DNA from: Nitrosomonas cryotolerans ATCC 49181
Lineage (GTDB): Bacteria; Pseudomonadota; Gammaproteobacteria; Burkholderiales; Nitrosomonadaceae
Length of the DNA: 64,000 bases
Direction of reading: 5' to 3'
NCBI RefSeq assembly: GCF_900143275.1
Contig: NZ_FSRO01000001.1
Span: 744,001 to 808,000, forward strand
In this document: in pieces, positions 9,068 through 18,366 of the stretch
Layout of the letters: every line of letters starts with the position of its first letter
Numbering within the stretch: the stretch's first letter is position 1
Made by a program: the position numbers and the translations under genes
Notes under the pieces: model-generated
Seen by the model: the letters and a program-made list of their open reading frames with translations, nothing else
Database searches by the model: none
What the model was told of the DNA's origin: nothing

Positions 9068-10309
9068 TTATGCTTTACGAAAAACAAGCGTACCGTTAGT
9101 TCCCCCAAATCCAAAAGAATTCGATATGGCTACGTCTATTTTCATATCTCTTGCTGTATTAGGGATGTAATCCAGATCACACTGTGGATCCGGATCCAAA
9201 AGATTAATTGTGGGTGGTGCAATTTGGTGATGTAATGCGAGTATAGAAAATATGGCTTCTACACCGCCGGCTGCACCCAGTAAATGCCCTGTCATTGATT
9301 TAGTGGAATTGACCACCAGTTTCTCAGCATGAGCACCGAAACAACGCTTTACAGCGATCGTTTCAGCAATATCACCAAGTGGCGTAGAGGTGCCATGGGC
9401 ATTCACATAATTTACTGCGCTACTATTTATATGCGCATTTTTAAGTGCATTTGACATACAGCGCGCTGCGCCTTCTCCATCTTCGCAGGGAGCGGTCATA
9501 TGAAAAGCATCTGCACCCATGCCAAATCCTGCCAATTCAGCATAAATTTTTGCACCACGACGTTTAGCATGTTCCATTTCTTCCAGGACAATAACGCCGG
9601 CGCCTTCGCCGAGGACAAAGCCATCTCGCCCTTTGTCCCATGGTCGACTTGCCGTTGTAGGGTCATCATTGCGGGTTGATAAAGCTTTTGCAGCCGCAAA
9701 ACCACCAATGGCAAGTGGGCTGACACACGATTCAGCGCCACCGGCGATCATGATATCGGCATCGCCATATTCAATCATTCGGGCAGAATAGCCGATACTG
9801 TGAGTTGCAGTGGTGCAGGCGGTAACAATCGCGATATTGGGTCCTTTATAACCAAACATAATAGATAAATTACCGGCGATCATATTGATAATGGTGCCAG
9901 GAATAAAGAAGGGCGATATCTTACGTGGTCCCCCAGCATGGTAGGCAGTATCAGTGTTTTCAATCATAGGAAGACCACCAATACCAGAGCCAATGTTGAC
10001 GCCAACACGTTCTGGCTCTAGATTGGTTGTGTCTTCAATCCCCGCATCCTTGATAGCTTGAATAGCCGCCGCCATACCATAGTGGATAAAAACATCCATA
10101 CGACGTGCGTCCTTAGCTGTCAAGTATTGTTGGACATCGAAACCCTTCACCTCTCCAGCAATTTGAGAAGAAAAATTTGATGCATCAAAGCGAGTAACCC
10201 GAGTAATGCCGGATTTTCCGGATACAATATTTTCCCAGGCATCTGAAAGTGTGTTTCCAACGGGTGAGACAATACCCAACCCGGTAATGGCTATCCTGCG
10301 TTTGGACAA
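9068..10309 (-). CDS. fabF: 3-oxoacyl-[acyl-carrier-protein] synthase II
   Basis: 413 residues, standard length for FabF. The Cys-His-His triad is present in VTACTTATHS, NAHGTSTPLGD and KSMTGHLLGAAGG; the glycine-rich end SNSFGFGGTN is intact. It condenses malonyl-ACP with acyl-ACP in chain elongation and is the enzyme that extends palmitoleate to vaccenate. The nucleophile neighbourhood reads TACTT rather than the commoner TACAT. It sits 35 bases after acpP in the fab operon. Confidence 0.95.
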   Translation of the reverse strand: MSKRRIAITGLGIVSPVGNTLSDAWENIVSGKSGITRVTRFDASNFSSQIAGEVKGFDVQQYLTAKDARRMDVFIHYGMAAAIQAIKDAGIEDTTNLEPERVGVNIGSGIGGLPMIENTDTAYHAGGPRKISPFFIPGTIINMIAGNLSIMFGYKGPNIAIVTACTTATHSIGYSARMIEYGDADIMIAGGAESCVSPLAIGGFAAAKALSTRNDDPTTASRPWDKGRDGFVLGEGAGVIVLEEMEHAKRRGAKIYAELAGFGMGADAFHMTAPCEDGEGAARCMSNALKNAHINSSAVNYVNAHGTSTPLGDIAETIAVKRCFGAHAEKLVVNSTKSMTGHLLGAAGGVEAIFSILALHHQIAPPTINLLDPDPQCDLDYIPNTARDMKIDVAISNSFGFGGTNGTLVFRKA

Positions 10310-10344
10310 AATAACTCCAATATTAAATACGTAAAGATAAGATA

Positions 10345-10581
10345 TTAGTTTGTGTTAGAGGTAACGTAATCAATAGCTTCCTGGACGGTATTTATTTTTT
10401 CTGCCTGTTCATCGGGAATTTCGCATTCAAATTCCTCTTCTAATGCCATAACTAATTCCACGGTATCGAGCGAATCGGCTCCGAGATCGTTTACAAAAGA
10501 GGATTCATTTTTAACTTCGGCTTCATTGACACCGAGTTGTTCGGCTACGATTTTTTTTATGCGTTGCTCTATATTTTCCAT
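10345..10581 (-). CDS. acpP: Acyl carrier protein
   Basis: 78 residues, acidic, with the phosphopantetheine attachment site [18 protein letters not shown] (Ser at residue 37). It carries the growing acyl chain between FabD, FabH, FabG and FabF, all encoded around it. A gap of about 160 bases before fabG could hold its own promoter, as is usual for this highly expressed gene. Confidence 0.97.
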   Translation of the reverse strand: MENIEQRIKKIVAEQLGVNEAEVKNESSFVNDLGADSLDTVELVMALEEEFECEIPDEQAEKINTVQEAIDYVTSNTN

Positions 10582-10739
10582 CTAAATATTTCCTTCTCAG
10601 GTAAGAAAAATTCCGGCATTTTAACAAATTTTCAATGTTAGCAAAACTGAAATATAATTAGAAATCACGAATGTAGTGTTTATAATGGGAGTTCAGAACA
10701 AGAATAAATTATCTTGTTTTTCTCTATGTCACATTATAA

Positions 10740-11480
10740 CTAATCCATATGCATTCCCCCATTCACATGCAGCGTAGTCCCAGTAATATATCCTGCAGCG
10801 GATGAAGCAAGAAAGGTGACTGCAGAAGCAATTTCTTCAGGCTGCCCTAGTCTTCCTAATGGAACGTGTTGAATCAGGTTTTGTTGTTGTTCGGTAGTAA
10901 GCGAGCGCGTCATGTCGGTATCAATAAAACCCGGAGCAATACAATTGACCGTAATATTGCGACTACCTACCTCACGTGCCAGCGATTTGCTAAAACCAAC
11001 CATACCGGCTTTGGCAGCGGCATAGTTTGCCTGACCCACATTTCCAATTGAACCAACTACTGAAGAAATATTAATGATACGACCAAAACGGGCTTTCATC
11101 ATGGGGCGGAGTACTACTCGACTTAAACGGAATACCGACTTCAAATTAGTTTCCATTATTGCATCCCATTCTTCGTCCTTCATGCGGACCAATAAATTGT
11201 CGCGTGTAATACCCGCATTATTGACGAGAATTGTAATCTCGCCCAATTGTTCTCGTATAATTTGTACCGTATTATTAATCTGTGTCGCATCGTTCACGTT
11301 CAATGCAATCCCCATACCTCTGATATTAGCTTTATCCAGGTATTGGCTGATTGTTTCGGCACCGCTTTGGGTTGTGGCTGTACCAACCACGATAATTCCC
11401 TGATTGCCTAATTGCAATGCAATAGCCTGTCCAATGCCGCGACTGGCGCCAGTTACTAATGCTATTTTATTTTCCAACAT
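10740..11480 (-). CDS. fabG: 3-oxoacyl-[acyl-carrier-protein] reductase
   Basis: 246-residue short-chain dehydrogenase. NADP-binding TGASRGIGQAIA (residues 10-21), the NNAGIT motif, catalytic Ser in ISSVVGSIGNVGQ, and YAAAKAG with catalytic Tyr and Lys are visible. It reduces 3-oxoacyl-ACP in fatty-acid elongation. It lies between fabD and acpP, the classic position. Confidence 0.95.
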   Translation of the reverse strand: MLENKIALVTGASRGIGQAIALQLGNQGIIVVGTATTQSGAETISQYLDKANIRGMGIALNVNDATQINNTVQIIREQLGEITILVNNAGITRDNLLVRMKDEEWDAIMETNLKSVFRLSRVVLRPMMKARFGRIINISSVVGSIGNVGQANYAAAKAGMVGFSKSLAREVGSRNITVNCIAPGFIDTDMTRSLTTEQQQNLIQHVPLGRLGQPEEIASAVTFLASSAAGYITGTTLHVNGGMHMD

Positions 11481-11535
11481 CTATCTCCATGAAGAGTATC
11501 GCTCATAATGATGCGTAATCAATACCCATCCTGTT

Positions 11536-12474
11536 CTATTTCAATATATTGATAGCCTGTCTAATAGCTTCACTATCGGTTAATGCCAGGCTATGTAAAT
11601 CTCGATCTATACGTTTGTTCAGTCCTGTTAGCACCTTACCAGGGCCACATTCCGCGATATGAGTTACGCCAGCGGCAGCTAAGGTTTGAATGGTGTCTGC
11701 CCATCGTACTGGACTATATAACTGTTTTACCAGGCTATCCCTGATAGCAGCATCACTCTGGTGTATTTGTACATCAACATTATGAAAAATAGGAATTCTT
11801 GGCGGTTTAAAGTCTATTTTTTCTAATTGTTGATACATTTCTTGTGCGGCTGATTTCATTAGTGTGCAATGTGAAGGAATGCTCATGGGTAACATGACAG
11901 CACGTTTGGCACCTTTTGTCTGAGCCAGTTTAATTCCTTGAGATACGGCATTTCTATGGCCTGCAATGACTACCTGACCGGGTGAATTAAAATTTGCCGG
12001 TTCCAATGATTCTCCGTCAGCATTATTAGTTACTTCAATACAGACCGCTCGTATTGCATCATCATCTAGTCCTAGTATTGCTGCCATTCCCCCGGTGCCA
12101 TCTGGGACCGCTTGTTGCATTACCTGTGCGCGAAAACGCACCAATGATAGCGCATCAGTAAAAGTAAGTGCTTCTGAGGCTACCAAGGCAGTATATTCTG
12201 CGAGGCTGTGTCCTGCCATAAATGCCGGTTCTGTACCACCTAGACTCATCCATGCCCGATATACTGCAATACCTGCAATCAGCATTAACGGTTGTGTATT
12301 GATTGTAAGATTTAGATCATCAATCGGATTATCATTAATGATTGCCCAGAAATCTTGATGGAGAATATCTGATGCCTCGATAAATGTTTGGTGCACAATC
12401 GGTATATCCGAATACCCGTGCATCATGCCGATTGATTGTGACCCCTGCCCAGGAAATACAAATGCAAATTTCAT
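11536..12474 (-). CDS. fabD: Malonyl-CoA:ACP transacylase
   Basis: 312 residues. FPGQGSQ at the N-terminus and the nucleophile elbow GHSLAEYTALV (Ser ~92) identify FabD; the catalytic His lies in SIPSHCTLM. The elbow has Ala where most homologues have Gly (GHSLGEY), a mild change. It loads malonate onto ACP. The start lies three bases after the fabH stop, so the pair is likely coupled. Confidence 0.94.
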   Translation of the reverse strand: MKFAFVFPGQGSQSIGMMHGYSDIPIVHQTFIEASDILHQDFWAIINDNPIDDLNLTINTQPLMLIAGIAVYRAWMSLGGTEPAFMAGHSLAEYTALVASEALTFTDALSLVRFRAQVMQQAVPDGTGGMAAILGLDDDAIRAVCIEVTNNADGESLEPANFNSPGQVVIAGHRNAVSQGIKLAQTKGAKRAVMLPMSIPSHCTLMKSAAQEMYQQLEKIDFKPPRIPIFHNVDVQIHQSDAAIRDSLVKQLYSPVRWADTIQTLAAAGVTHIAECGPGKVLTGLNKRIDRDLHSLALTDSEAIRQAINILK

Positions 12475-12477
12475 AAG

Positions 12478-13437
12478 TTACCAGCGGAGTAAAACCGCCC
12501 CCCAAGTAAAGCCGCCCCCAACACCTTCGAGTAGCACATATTGATCAGAGTGGATGCGTCCATCACGCACAGCAACATCCAATGCTAACGGAATGGAAGC
12601 AGCAGAAGTGTTGCCATGCTCATGAACCGTTGCGACTACTTTCTCCATGGGGATGCCCAGTTTTTTTGCAGTAGAGCGTATGATACGTATATTTGCCTGA
12701 TGTGGAATCAACCAATCTATATCAGATATTTTCAGATTATTTGCAGCGACCGCTTCATGTACGACTTCCTCCAGTACTTTTACGGCAAACTTAAAGACGG
12801 CATTTCCATCCATACGGATGTATGGATTACCCTGTAGGCCACCGCCACAAATATTGCCAGGTACAGAAAGCACTTTACTATAACGCCCGCTGGCATGAAG
12901 ATGATTGGATAATATTCCCGGTTGATCGCCTCCGGTTAGTACTACTGCGCCCGCGCCATCACCGAATAATACACAAGTACTGCGATCATTCCAGTCCACT
13001 ATATTGGAATAAATCTCGCTACCTACTACCAATGCATTCCGACATTGGCCTGCGCGAATAAACATATCAGCTGTAGCAAGCGCATAGACAAATCCACTGC
13101 AAACAGCCTGTACATCAAATGCAGGGCAATCCTCTATTCCCAATTTGTCCTGCAAAATACAAGCAGTGCTGGGAAAAACCATGTCTGGCGTTGTCGTGGC
13201 AACGATGATCAGATCAATATCCTTAGCCGCTACATTGGCCGCATCCATCGCCATCAGGCTGGCGTTGAGTGCCAAATCACTGGCAACCTGACCCTTTGCT
13301 GCGATATGTCGCTGGGTGATACCCGTACGGCTGCGTATCCACTCATCGCTAGTGTCAACCATGCGCTCAAGGTCATGATTAGTAAGAATCTTTTCTGGTA
13401 GATAGCTACCTGTTCCAATGATTCTTGAATACATCAT
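12478..13437 (-). CDS. fabH: 3-oxoacyl-[acyl-carrier-protein] synthase III
   Basis: 319 residues. Catalytic Cys in [12 protein letters not shown], His in IPHQANIRI and Asn in [11 protein letters not shown] give the KASIII triad; [13 protein letters not shown] closes the protein. It starts fatty-acid synthesis from acetyl-CoA and malonyl-ACP. The start overlaps the end of plsX by four bases (ATGA), indicating coupling. Confidence 0.95.
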   Translation of the reverse strand: MMYSRIIGTGSYLPEKILTNHDLERMVDTSDEWIRSRTGITQRHIAAKGQVASDLALNASLMAMDAANVAAKDIDLIIVATTTPDMVFPSTACILQDKLGIEDCPAFDVQAVCSGFVYALATADMFIRAGQCRNALVVGSEIYSNIVDWNDRSTCVLFGDGAGAVVLTGGDQPGILSNHLHASGRYSKVLSVPGNICGGGLQGNPYIRMDGNAVFKFAVKVLEEVVHEAVAANNLKISDIDWLIPHQANIRIIRSTAKKLGIPMEKVVATVHEHGNTSAASIPLALDVAVRDGRIHSDQYVLLEGVGGGFTWGAVLLRW

Positions 13438-14474
13438 TTTACAGTTTCTCTCGGAGAAGGTTTGGAGTGATAAGACAGTTCTGCAACGCGCTCACTAATA
13501 CGACGTAGCATTCCGCCGCGTGCCTCATCAACCGCACGCTTAATAGCGGAGCAAAATGCATAATTGTCGGCAGAGCCATGACTTTTAATAACGATACCAC
13601 GTAGCCCTAGCAGACTGGCACCGTTATATTGGCGATGATCTACCCGGTTCTTGAAGGCATTAATTACTGGTTTGGCAAAAATACCTGCAAATTTTGTGAA
13701 TAGGTTACGTTGAAATTCTTCGCGCAAGTAGGTCGCGAGCATTTGTGCTAAGCCTTCCGAAGTTTTTAGAGTGACATTTCCGACAAAGCCATCACACACC
13801 ACTACGTCAGTTGTGCCTTTGTATATATCGTTACCTTCAACATTGCCATAAAAATTAAGCCCGCTATTACGTAACAGCTCTGCTGCCTGTTTTACTATTT
13901 CATTTCCTTTAATTTCTTCTTCGCCTATATTCAATAGGCCTACGCTTGGTAATGCTTTATCTTCTACTGATGAAACCAGAGAGGCGCCCATGACCCCGAA
14001 TTGAAGTAAGTGTTCTGCGCTACAGTCAACATTTGCACCTAAATCTAACATATACGTATGACCCGTGATTGTGGGCAATATAACTGCCAGTGCAGGGCGA
14101 TCAATACCTGGGATTGTTTTTAACACAAAGCGGGAAGTTGCCAATAATGCACCCGTGTTACCTGCACTGATGCAAGCCTGTGCTTCACCATTTTTGACCA
14201 GATTAATAGCAACCCGCATCGAGGAATCTTTTTTATTCCGTAGCGCCAGGGCAGGCGATTCATCCATACCAACGACTTCACTTGCAGCATGCAGTCTTAA
14301 ACGCGGGCCCATCTCAGCCTTGATCGCGTGTAATTCCGATTCAATTGCATCGGATATTCCTACCAGAATGATATTGACTTCAGAGTCTTGACGAAGATAA
14401 TCAACAGCTGATGGAACGATTACATGGGGGCCGTGATCACCACCCATGCAGTCTATCGCTACAGTAATGTCCAA
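13434..14474 (-). CDS. plsX: Phosphate acyltransferase PlsX
   Basis: 346 residues, typical Pls[10 protein letters not shown] at residues 8-16, [12 protein letters not shown], and [10 protein letters not shown] are the family landmarks. It turns acyl-ACP into acyl-phosphate for phospholipid synthesis, joining the fab products to membrane assembly. The operon order rpmF-plsX-fabH-fabD-fabG-acpP-fabF is the standard proteobacterial one. Confidence 0.95.
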   Translation of the reverse strand: MDITVAIDCMGGDHGPHVIVPSAVDYLRQDSEVNIILVGISDAIESELHAIKAEMGPRLRLHAASEVVGMDESPALALRNKKDSSMRVAINLVKNGEAQACISAGNTGALLATSRFVLKTIPGIDRPALAVILPTITGHTYMLDLGANVDCSAEHLLQFGVMGASLVSSVEDKALPSVGLLNIGEEEIKGNEIVKQAAELLRNSGLNFYGNVEGNDIYKGTTDVVVCDGFVGNVTLKTSEGLAQMLATYLREEFQRNLFTKFAGIFAKPVINAFKNRVDHRQYNGASLLGLRGIVIKSHGSADNYAFCSAIKRAVDEARGGMLRRISERVAELSYHSKPSPRETVK

Positions 14475-14543
14475 TTTGGGAGCTCTTATGACTGGAAAAG
14501 GCTATGTGCTTGACGTGGTAGTCTGGAATAATAGAATTTATAT

Positions 14544-14723
14544 TTAATCGTTCTTAGTCTTGATCACTTTTTTACCGCGATAATAGCCATTGGGGCTAAT
14601 ATGATGACGTAAATGCACTTCTCCAGTGCTGGGTTCCACCGCTAGCGGTGGCTTAATCAGAAAGTCGTGCGAACGATGCATGCCTCGTTTTGACGGAGAT
14701 TTTTTGTTTTGTTGAACGGCCAT
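14544..14723 (-). CDS. rpmF: 50S ribosomal protein L32
   Basis: A 59-codon gene with the start [20 protein letters not shown], the conserved L32 N-terminus. It lies between yceD and plsX exactly where rpmF is expected. AAGGAG lies about nine bases before the ATG. The C-terminus ([11 protein letters not shown]) is also typical. The Zn-binding cysteines of some L32 forms are absent, as in many proteobacterial versions. Confidence 0.96.
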   Translation of the reverse strand: MAVQQNKKSPSKRGMHRSHDFLIKPPLAVEPSTGEVHLRHHISPNGYYRGKKVIKTKND

Positions 14724-14751
14724 TTTGTGTTAACTCCTTAAATAATTCTAG

Positions 14752-15252
14752 TTAGTGCGTTTTTTTTAATGCTGTCAGTGCAGCAAAGGGATGCGTCAAT
14801 TGTTCTGTACTATTTTTAACTAAATGATCTATTTTGCATGTGTCCTCCTGATGACACGGCGTCATGGGTAAATTTAGAATAATTTCATCCTCTATAAGTA
14901 CCCAAACATCAATACTGGGCGTTGCCAAAATAGTATCAATTGAATCCTCTTCATCATATTGGCAAAGTTCAGCTTCATTTTCTACCAGTAGTAGGCTTGT
15001 TTTGAGATCAATTGCATGTGCCATTTTGTCAAGACAGCGTTGGCAATAGAGATTAACTTCACCTTTAATGCTGATTTGCAGTGTTGGTTTATTATCCTTA
15101 TTCAGTCTTCCATCAATGGTGTAAATTAATTCATTAGTATTGTCAAATAGATAATCTTGTAGCCGCTCTAGTTCTGCGAGCGGAATTTTACCATGATGTG
15201 CTCCCGAATCGCGTACGAAATCAAGCAGGTTTATGACAAATCGTGCAGACAT
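14752..15252 (-). CDS. yceD: YceD/DUF177 family protein
   Basis: 166 residues. CQRCLDKM (a Cys-x-x-Cys pair) in the middle and PCHQEDTC near residue 136 fit the DUF177 family, which accompanies rpmF in most bacteria. Members have been linked to 23S rRNA levels and early ribosome assembly; the molecular role is not settled. It heads the rpmF-plsX-fab operon and is divergent from maf, with about 60 bases between the proposed starts. Confidence 0.9.
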   Translation of the reverse strand: MSARFVINLLDFVRDSGAHHGKIPLAELERLQDYLFDNTNELIYTIDGRLNKDNKPTLQISIKGEVNLYCQRCLDKMAHAIDLKTSLLLVENEAELCQYDEEDSIDTILATPSIDVWVLIEDEIILNLPMTPCHQEDTCKIDHLVKNSTEQLTHPFAALTALKKTH

Positions 15253-15309
15253 AATGGGCGCATGTTATATTTTTTACCTTTAAGTGTCAAAATCATCCAG
15301 AAGGTAATC

Positions 15310-15906
15310 TTGAAAACTCGCAATATCACTCAAAAACTTATACTAGGGTCAAGTTCCATCTATCGCCAGGAACTTCTCAGGCGATTAGAAATCCCGTTTG
15401 TAACAGCCAGCCCAGAAATAGATGAAACGCCTTTGCCAAGCGAGATACCAGAAAGGACCGCTGTTCGTTTAGCTGAAACTAAAGCTCGCGCTGTTGCTAG
15501 AACTTATACCGATGCGCTGATAATAGGCGCTGATCAGGTCGCGGTGCTAGATGGTATCCGGTTGGGCAAGCCTTTAAGTCATGCAAACGCAACAAAACAG
15601 TTACAGTTTATGCGCGGGAAAAAAGTGGTATTCTACACCGCTTTAAGTCTTCTTAATAGTCGGAGCGATTACATGCAAACGCGTGTTGTTCCTTATTATG
15701 TCAAGTTTCGCCAGCTAAGCGACCAACAAATTGAGAATTACCTTACCAGAGAGCAGCCATATCATTGTGCCGGTAGTGCCAAGTCTGAAGGACTGGGGAT
15801 TGTATTGATTGAAAGTATGACGGGTGATGATCCTAACGCCCTGATTGGATTACCCCTGATTGCGCTAGTAGGAATGTTGGCACAGGAAGGAATTGATATT
15901 GTGTAA
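15310..15906 (+). CDS. maf: Maf-family nucleotide pyrophosphatase
   Basis: 198 residues from a TTG start chosen because AGAAGGT lies four to five bases upstream and the protein then begins [16 protein letters not shown], the usual Maf N-terminus; an upstream extension would overlap yceD. Motifs: [22 protein letters not shown], and ADQVAVLDG with the catalytic Asp. Members hydrolyse non-canonical or methylated nucleoside triphosphates and were first seen as septum inhibitors. The exact subtype (dTTPase or m7GTPase) is not certain. Confidence 0.88.
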   Translation: MKTRNITQKLILGSSSIYRQELLRRLEIPFVTASPEIDETPLPSEIPERTAVRLAETKARAVARTYTDALIIGADQVAVLDGIRLGKPLSHANATKQLQFMRGKKVVFYTALSLLNSRSDYMQTRVVPYYVKFRQLSDQQIENYLTREQPYHCAGSAKSEGLGIVLIESMTGDDPNALIGLPLIALVGMLAQEGIDIV

Positions 15907-16522
15907 TCGGATATTGTGTAATCGTTGTATTCTGGTAATCTCGGATGTGAAGCTGTTCTATTCATTCTGACCTAATTCAAGTCGCGATGAGTGATTAATG
16001 TTAGGTTGGTAGCGATTCCCTGTCGAGTATATAATCCTGACGCTATGAGCGGATTCTTAATTGTGAATTCAGTTGCCTTGACATTATTGTCGGTTTGCTG
16101 ACAAATACACTTGGCCTGATCATTTCAGGGTGAGGTATTTGTTCATGAACTGGATCATCACCAGCATGCGTTGCCTTTTGCACAGATAGCAGATAAGACA
16201 TTTCAACGGCAGAACGGCTTTTCGGATCAGGGAAGATGTGGATGTGATGATGTGCCTGTATTTTTCCGCAGCGGAACGATATCAATCCTTTTTCTTTATG
16301 CTTCCGTCGTTGATGTCGACTGCTATAGGCAAAGAAATTTTAGCTGTATTTATTCCTGCTTCAATTTCCGAATCAATTTTGGATTCGCTATTTCATCCTC
16401 CTCGACATGCTGCAAAACCGTTAAAGCCTTAGGTCGGGCAATGTCAATGTAAATTAATTTATGTAAAATGATGTTGAATAGCCTTAAATATCAGGCTGTT
16501 GAATAGATGCTGGTACTCTTTA
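15907..16522. other. Decayed non-coding region
   Basis: No intact gene. Short open frames on both strands (for example 16043-16285 and 16238-16432) lack ribosome sites. Their His-rich and hydrophobic pieces could be debris of metal-efflux genes, given the RND relic downstream, but I could not match them to a family. Confidence 0.4.
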
Positions 16523-16635
16523 AAAGACCGCTGCATAACTGTATTTTTAAGCTTTTCTGATTACTTGCAGCATTGATAAATCAAACACTTAAAAATCTTG
16601 CTCAGCCCGAGATAACCAGTTATGCAGTGGTCTTT
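16523..16635. repeat. Miniature inverted-repeat element, family B
   Basis: A 113-bp segment whose ends are a ~19-bp nearly perfect inverted repeat: AAAGACCGCTGCATAACTG on the left and the complement of AAAGACCACTGCATAACTG on the right. A TTA triplet flanks it on both sides (16520-16522 and 16636-16638), consistent with a 3-bp target duplication. The ends closely resemble those of the IS5-family element at 36894-38170. There is no coding capacity. Confidence 0.75.
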
Positions 16636-16880
16636 TTAATATTACACAAATGGTTTTATTCATTGCCTGGTAGATAGCAAACCAGATGTAAATATAAATC
16701 TTGTAGAGGGTTCTTCATTGGTATGGCGCTAGATGCAATGATTATCGGATGGGATCGCATGATTCCAGAAGACAGAGCGCATGAGGTTTTGCCGCCTAAC
16801 CGGGATGCGGCGCTTGATTGAGAATGGGCAGAAGGATCTAAGGGTGGAAAATTATTGATGGCGGGCGAATTACGTGACAG

Positions 16881-17133
16881 CCTCATTGGTTATGCTATCA
16901 TTTATTCGTGATTTGCGCGCGCAGGGATACGCATTAAGCGATGCGGTTCAAACAGGCGCCCTGGCACGCCTGATCTTGGCCTGGTGACTACAGTAACAGA
17001 TGCGGTTGGCTTTGTTCCTATGGCATTGGCTGCAAGTATTGGCGTAGACGTGTAGCGGCCCTTGGCGGTCGTGGTAATCGGAGGCGTTTTATCCCCTGCG
17101 GTATTAATTTTATGGATGCTACCGGTGCTTTAA
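16881..17133 (+). pseudogene. Relic of a heavy-metal RND efflux pump (C-terminal part)
   Basis: Translating piecewise gives FIRDLRAQGYALSDAVQTG, then after a frameshift near 16983 GFVPMALAASIGVDV, an in-frame TAG near 17053, then RPLAVVVIGGVLSPAVLIL and a stop. This is the conserved C-terminal membrane region of CzcA/CusA-type pumps. It has at least one frameshift and one stop and lacks the rest of the ~1,000-residue protein, so it is dead. The miniature element at 16523 sits just upstream in the same decayed area. Confidence 0.7.
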
Positions 17134-17386
17134 CAAATAAGGGGCAATAAAAAATTGCTCATACACGAGCAAATTCAGGTATAACTGTATATCAGCATCT
17201 AGTCTAGCCGATTTATCGATGAGCGCGAACCTGCTAGTACGAACTGATTTATCTTGATGCAATAGTTCATTTCGATATCGTGATGATTGTCGAAATTTAT
17301 TACAACTGATAATGTGGTGCTCATTTAGTGAGACTATTTTTATTATAACTTTATGTATTTGTTGTTCTAATATTTTAGTCATTAAT

Positions 17387-17404
17387 TTGGCATGTATTTT
17401 GCTT
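17387..17404 (+). promoter_or_regulatory. Sigma-54 (-24/-12) promoter
   Basis: TTGGCATGTATTTTGCTT matches the RpoN consensus TGGCAYGNNNNTTGCW at every defined base, and GG and GC are separated correctly (the -24 G at 17390, the -12 C at 17402). Transcription would start near 17413, about 185 bases before the Tat-signal gene. I did not recognise an upstream activator site. It would place the operon under an enhancer-binding regulator. Confidence 0.65.
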
Positions 17405-17599
17405 CTGATCTTTTAGAGAAACATTGCGTGAGATATATGATTGATAATAGGGATGGTTGGTTATATCTCAATGTTATTAGGAAACAAGGTTGGTTGTTTT
17501 TTTAATTGATTGATATGCCATGTTATGAATTTTCACATACTGTTAGCGAAGTGGTGGTTAGCTTAAAACTTCCTAATCTATCATGAGAGGTCAATATAA

Positions 17600-18016
17600 A
17601 TGAGTGAAGAACAATTACGTAAACAGACTGAACAGCCTATATTAAAAGATTCGGAAGGTAATCCGTCGGAAGGTAAAAGAAGACGATTACTCAAAGGTGC
17701 GGTGGCGATTCCTGTGATTATGACGCTGCACAGTGGTGCTGCATTGGCTCGTACGAGTAACCTCATAGGGGAAGTTGGAATTGATGATGATGTCGCTAGA
17801 AACGAGCATGGTGATTTATATTGTCTTAACCATGAAGGGCAGCCGGATGGCAGTAAATATGATCTAGGAGATAGTCCTACAGCCACTCTTGTGGATAGAG
17901 ATCTTAAACCGAAGCAGCAGGCTAAGGAATGTGAAAGGCGGGGTGGAATCATGGTTTCATCAACGGCATTTAATTCGATCAGTGCCAGAGTTCCCATATT
18001 ACCGCCGACAATATAG
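17600..18016 (+). CDS. Tat-signal-like exported protein of unknown function
   Basis: 138 residues with GAGAGGT eight bases before the ATG. Residues 28-52 look like a twin-arginine signal: KRRRLLKG followed by a short hydrophobic core (AVAIPVIMTL) and an ALA-type cleavage site. The remaining ~85 residues are polar, with two cysteines (in LYCLNHEG and KECERRGG), and match no family I recognise. It is the first gene of the operon with the PqqD-like and HprK-like genes and is the obvious candidate for the protein that those enzymes modify or recognise. That role is inference. Confidence 0.75.
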   Translation: MSEEQLRKQTEQPILKDSEGNPSEGKRRRLLKGAVAIPVIMTLHSGAALARTSNLIGEVGIDDDVARNEHGDLYCLNHEGQPDGSKYDLGDSPTATLVDRDLKPKQQAKECERRGGIMVSSTAFNSISARVPILPPTI

Positions 18017-18068
18017 GTCTATTTCAATCGGCCGAGTATTTTTAGATTCAAAACCATTCGATGCATAG

Positions 18069-18356
18069 ATGAGCTCAGAAGTGATCTGGCGATCCACCAA
18101 TTTTTCGTCTTTGCGAATAGAAGAGTGGGATGATGAATTCACCGTTTATCAGCCTGATTCTGGAAAAACCCATTTTATAAATCAGATGGGTATGCATGTT
18201 ATTTCCACGCTTAATCAGACACCAGCATCAATAGATGAAATCTGCAGTGATCTGGCTAAACGATTCCAGTTATCCCCTGATCCGGATTTTGTATTGTCGA
18301 TCAGAAAAGTATTGTATCGTTTTGAAGCATTAGGATTGATCGAGAAAACTGGATAG
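18069..18356 (+). CDS. PqqD-like protein of the HprK-related (HPr-rel-A) system
   Basis: 95 residues forming a small winged-helix fold of the PqqD type. The pattern FTVYQPDSGKTHFINQMG, then a variable linker and SIRKVLYRFEALGLIE, is characteristic. PqqD-like domains bind precursor peptides for modifying enzymes. This subtype is known to accompany an HprK-related kinase, which indeed follows 10 bases downstream. The assignment to the HPr-rel-A subtype is from memory of the family and the neighbour, not a search. Confidence 0.75.
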   Translation: MSSEVIWRSTNFSSLRIEEWDDEFTVYQPDSGKTHFINQMGMHVISTLNQTPASIDEICSDLAKRFQLSPDPDFVLSIRKVLYRFEALGLIEKTG

Positions 18357-18366
18357 GAATCTTTTC

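Noticed and set aside
13045..13401. 118-codon plus-strand frame opposite fabH
   Set aside because: Shadow of a well-supported conserved gene on the other strand.
16043..16440. Overlapping frames with His-rich and hydrophobic stretches
   Set aside because: They could be efflux-pump debris, but I could not place any segment in a family, so no gene is called.
17119..17382. 87-codon minus-strand frame next to the sigma-54 site
   Set aside because: No ribosome site, no motif, and it overlaps the end of the RND relic.
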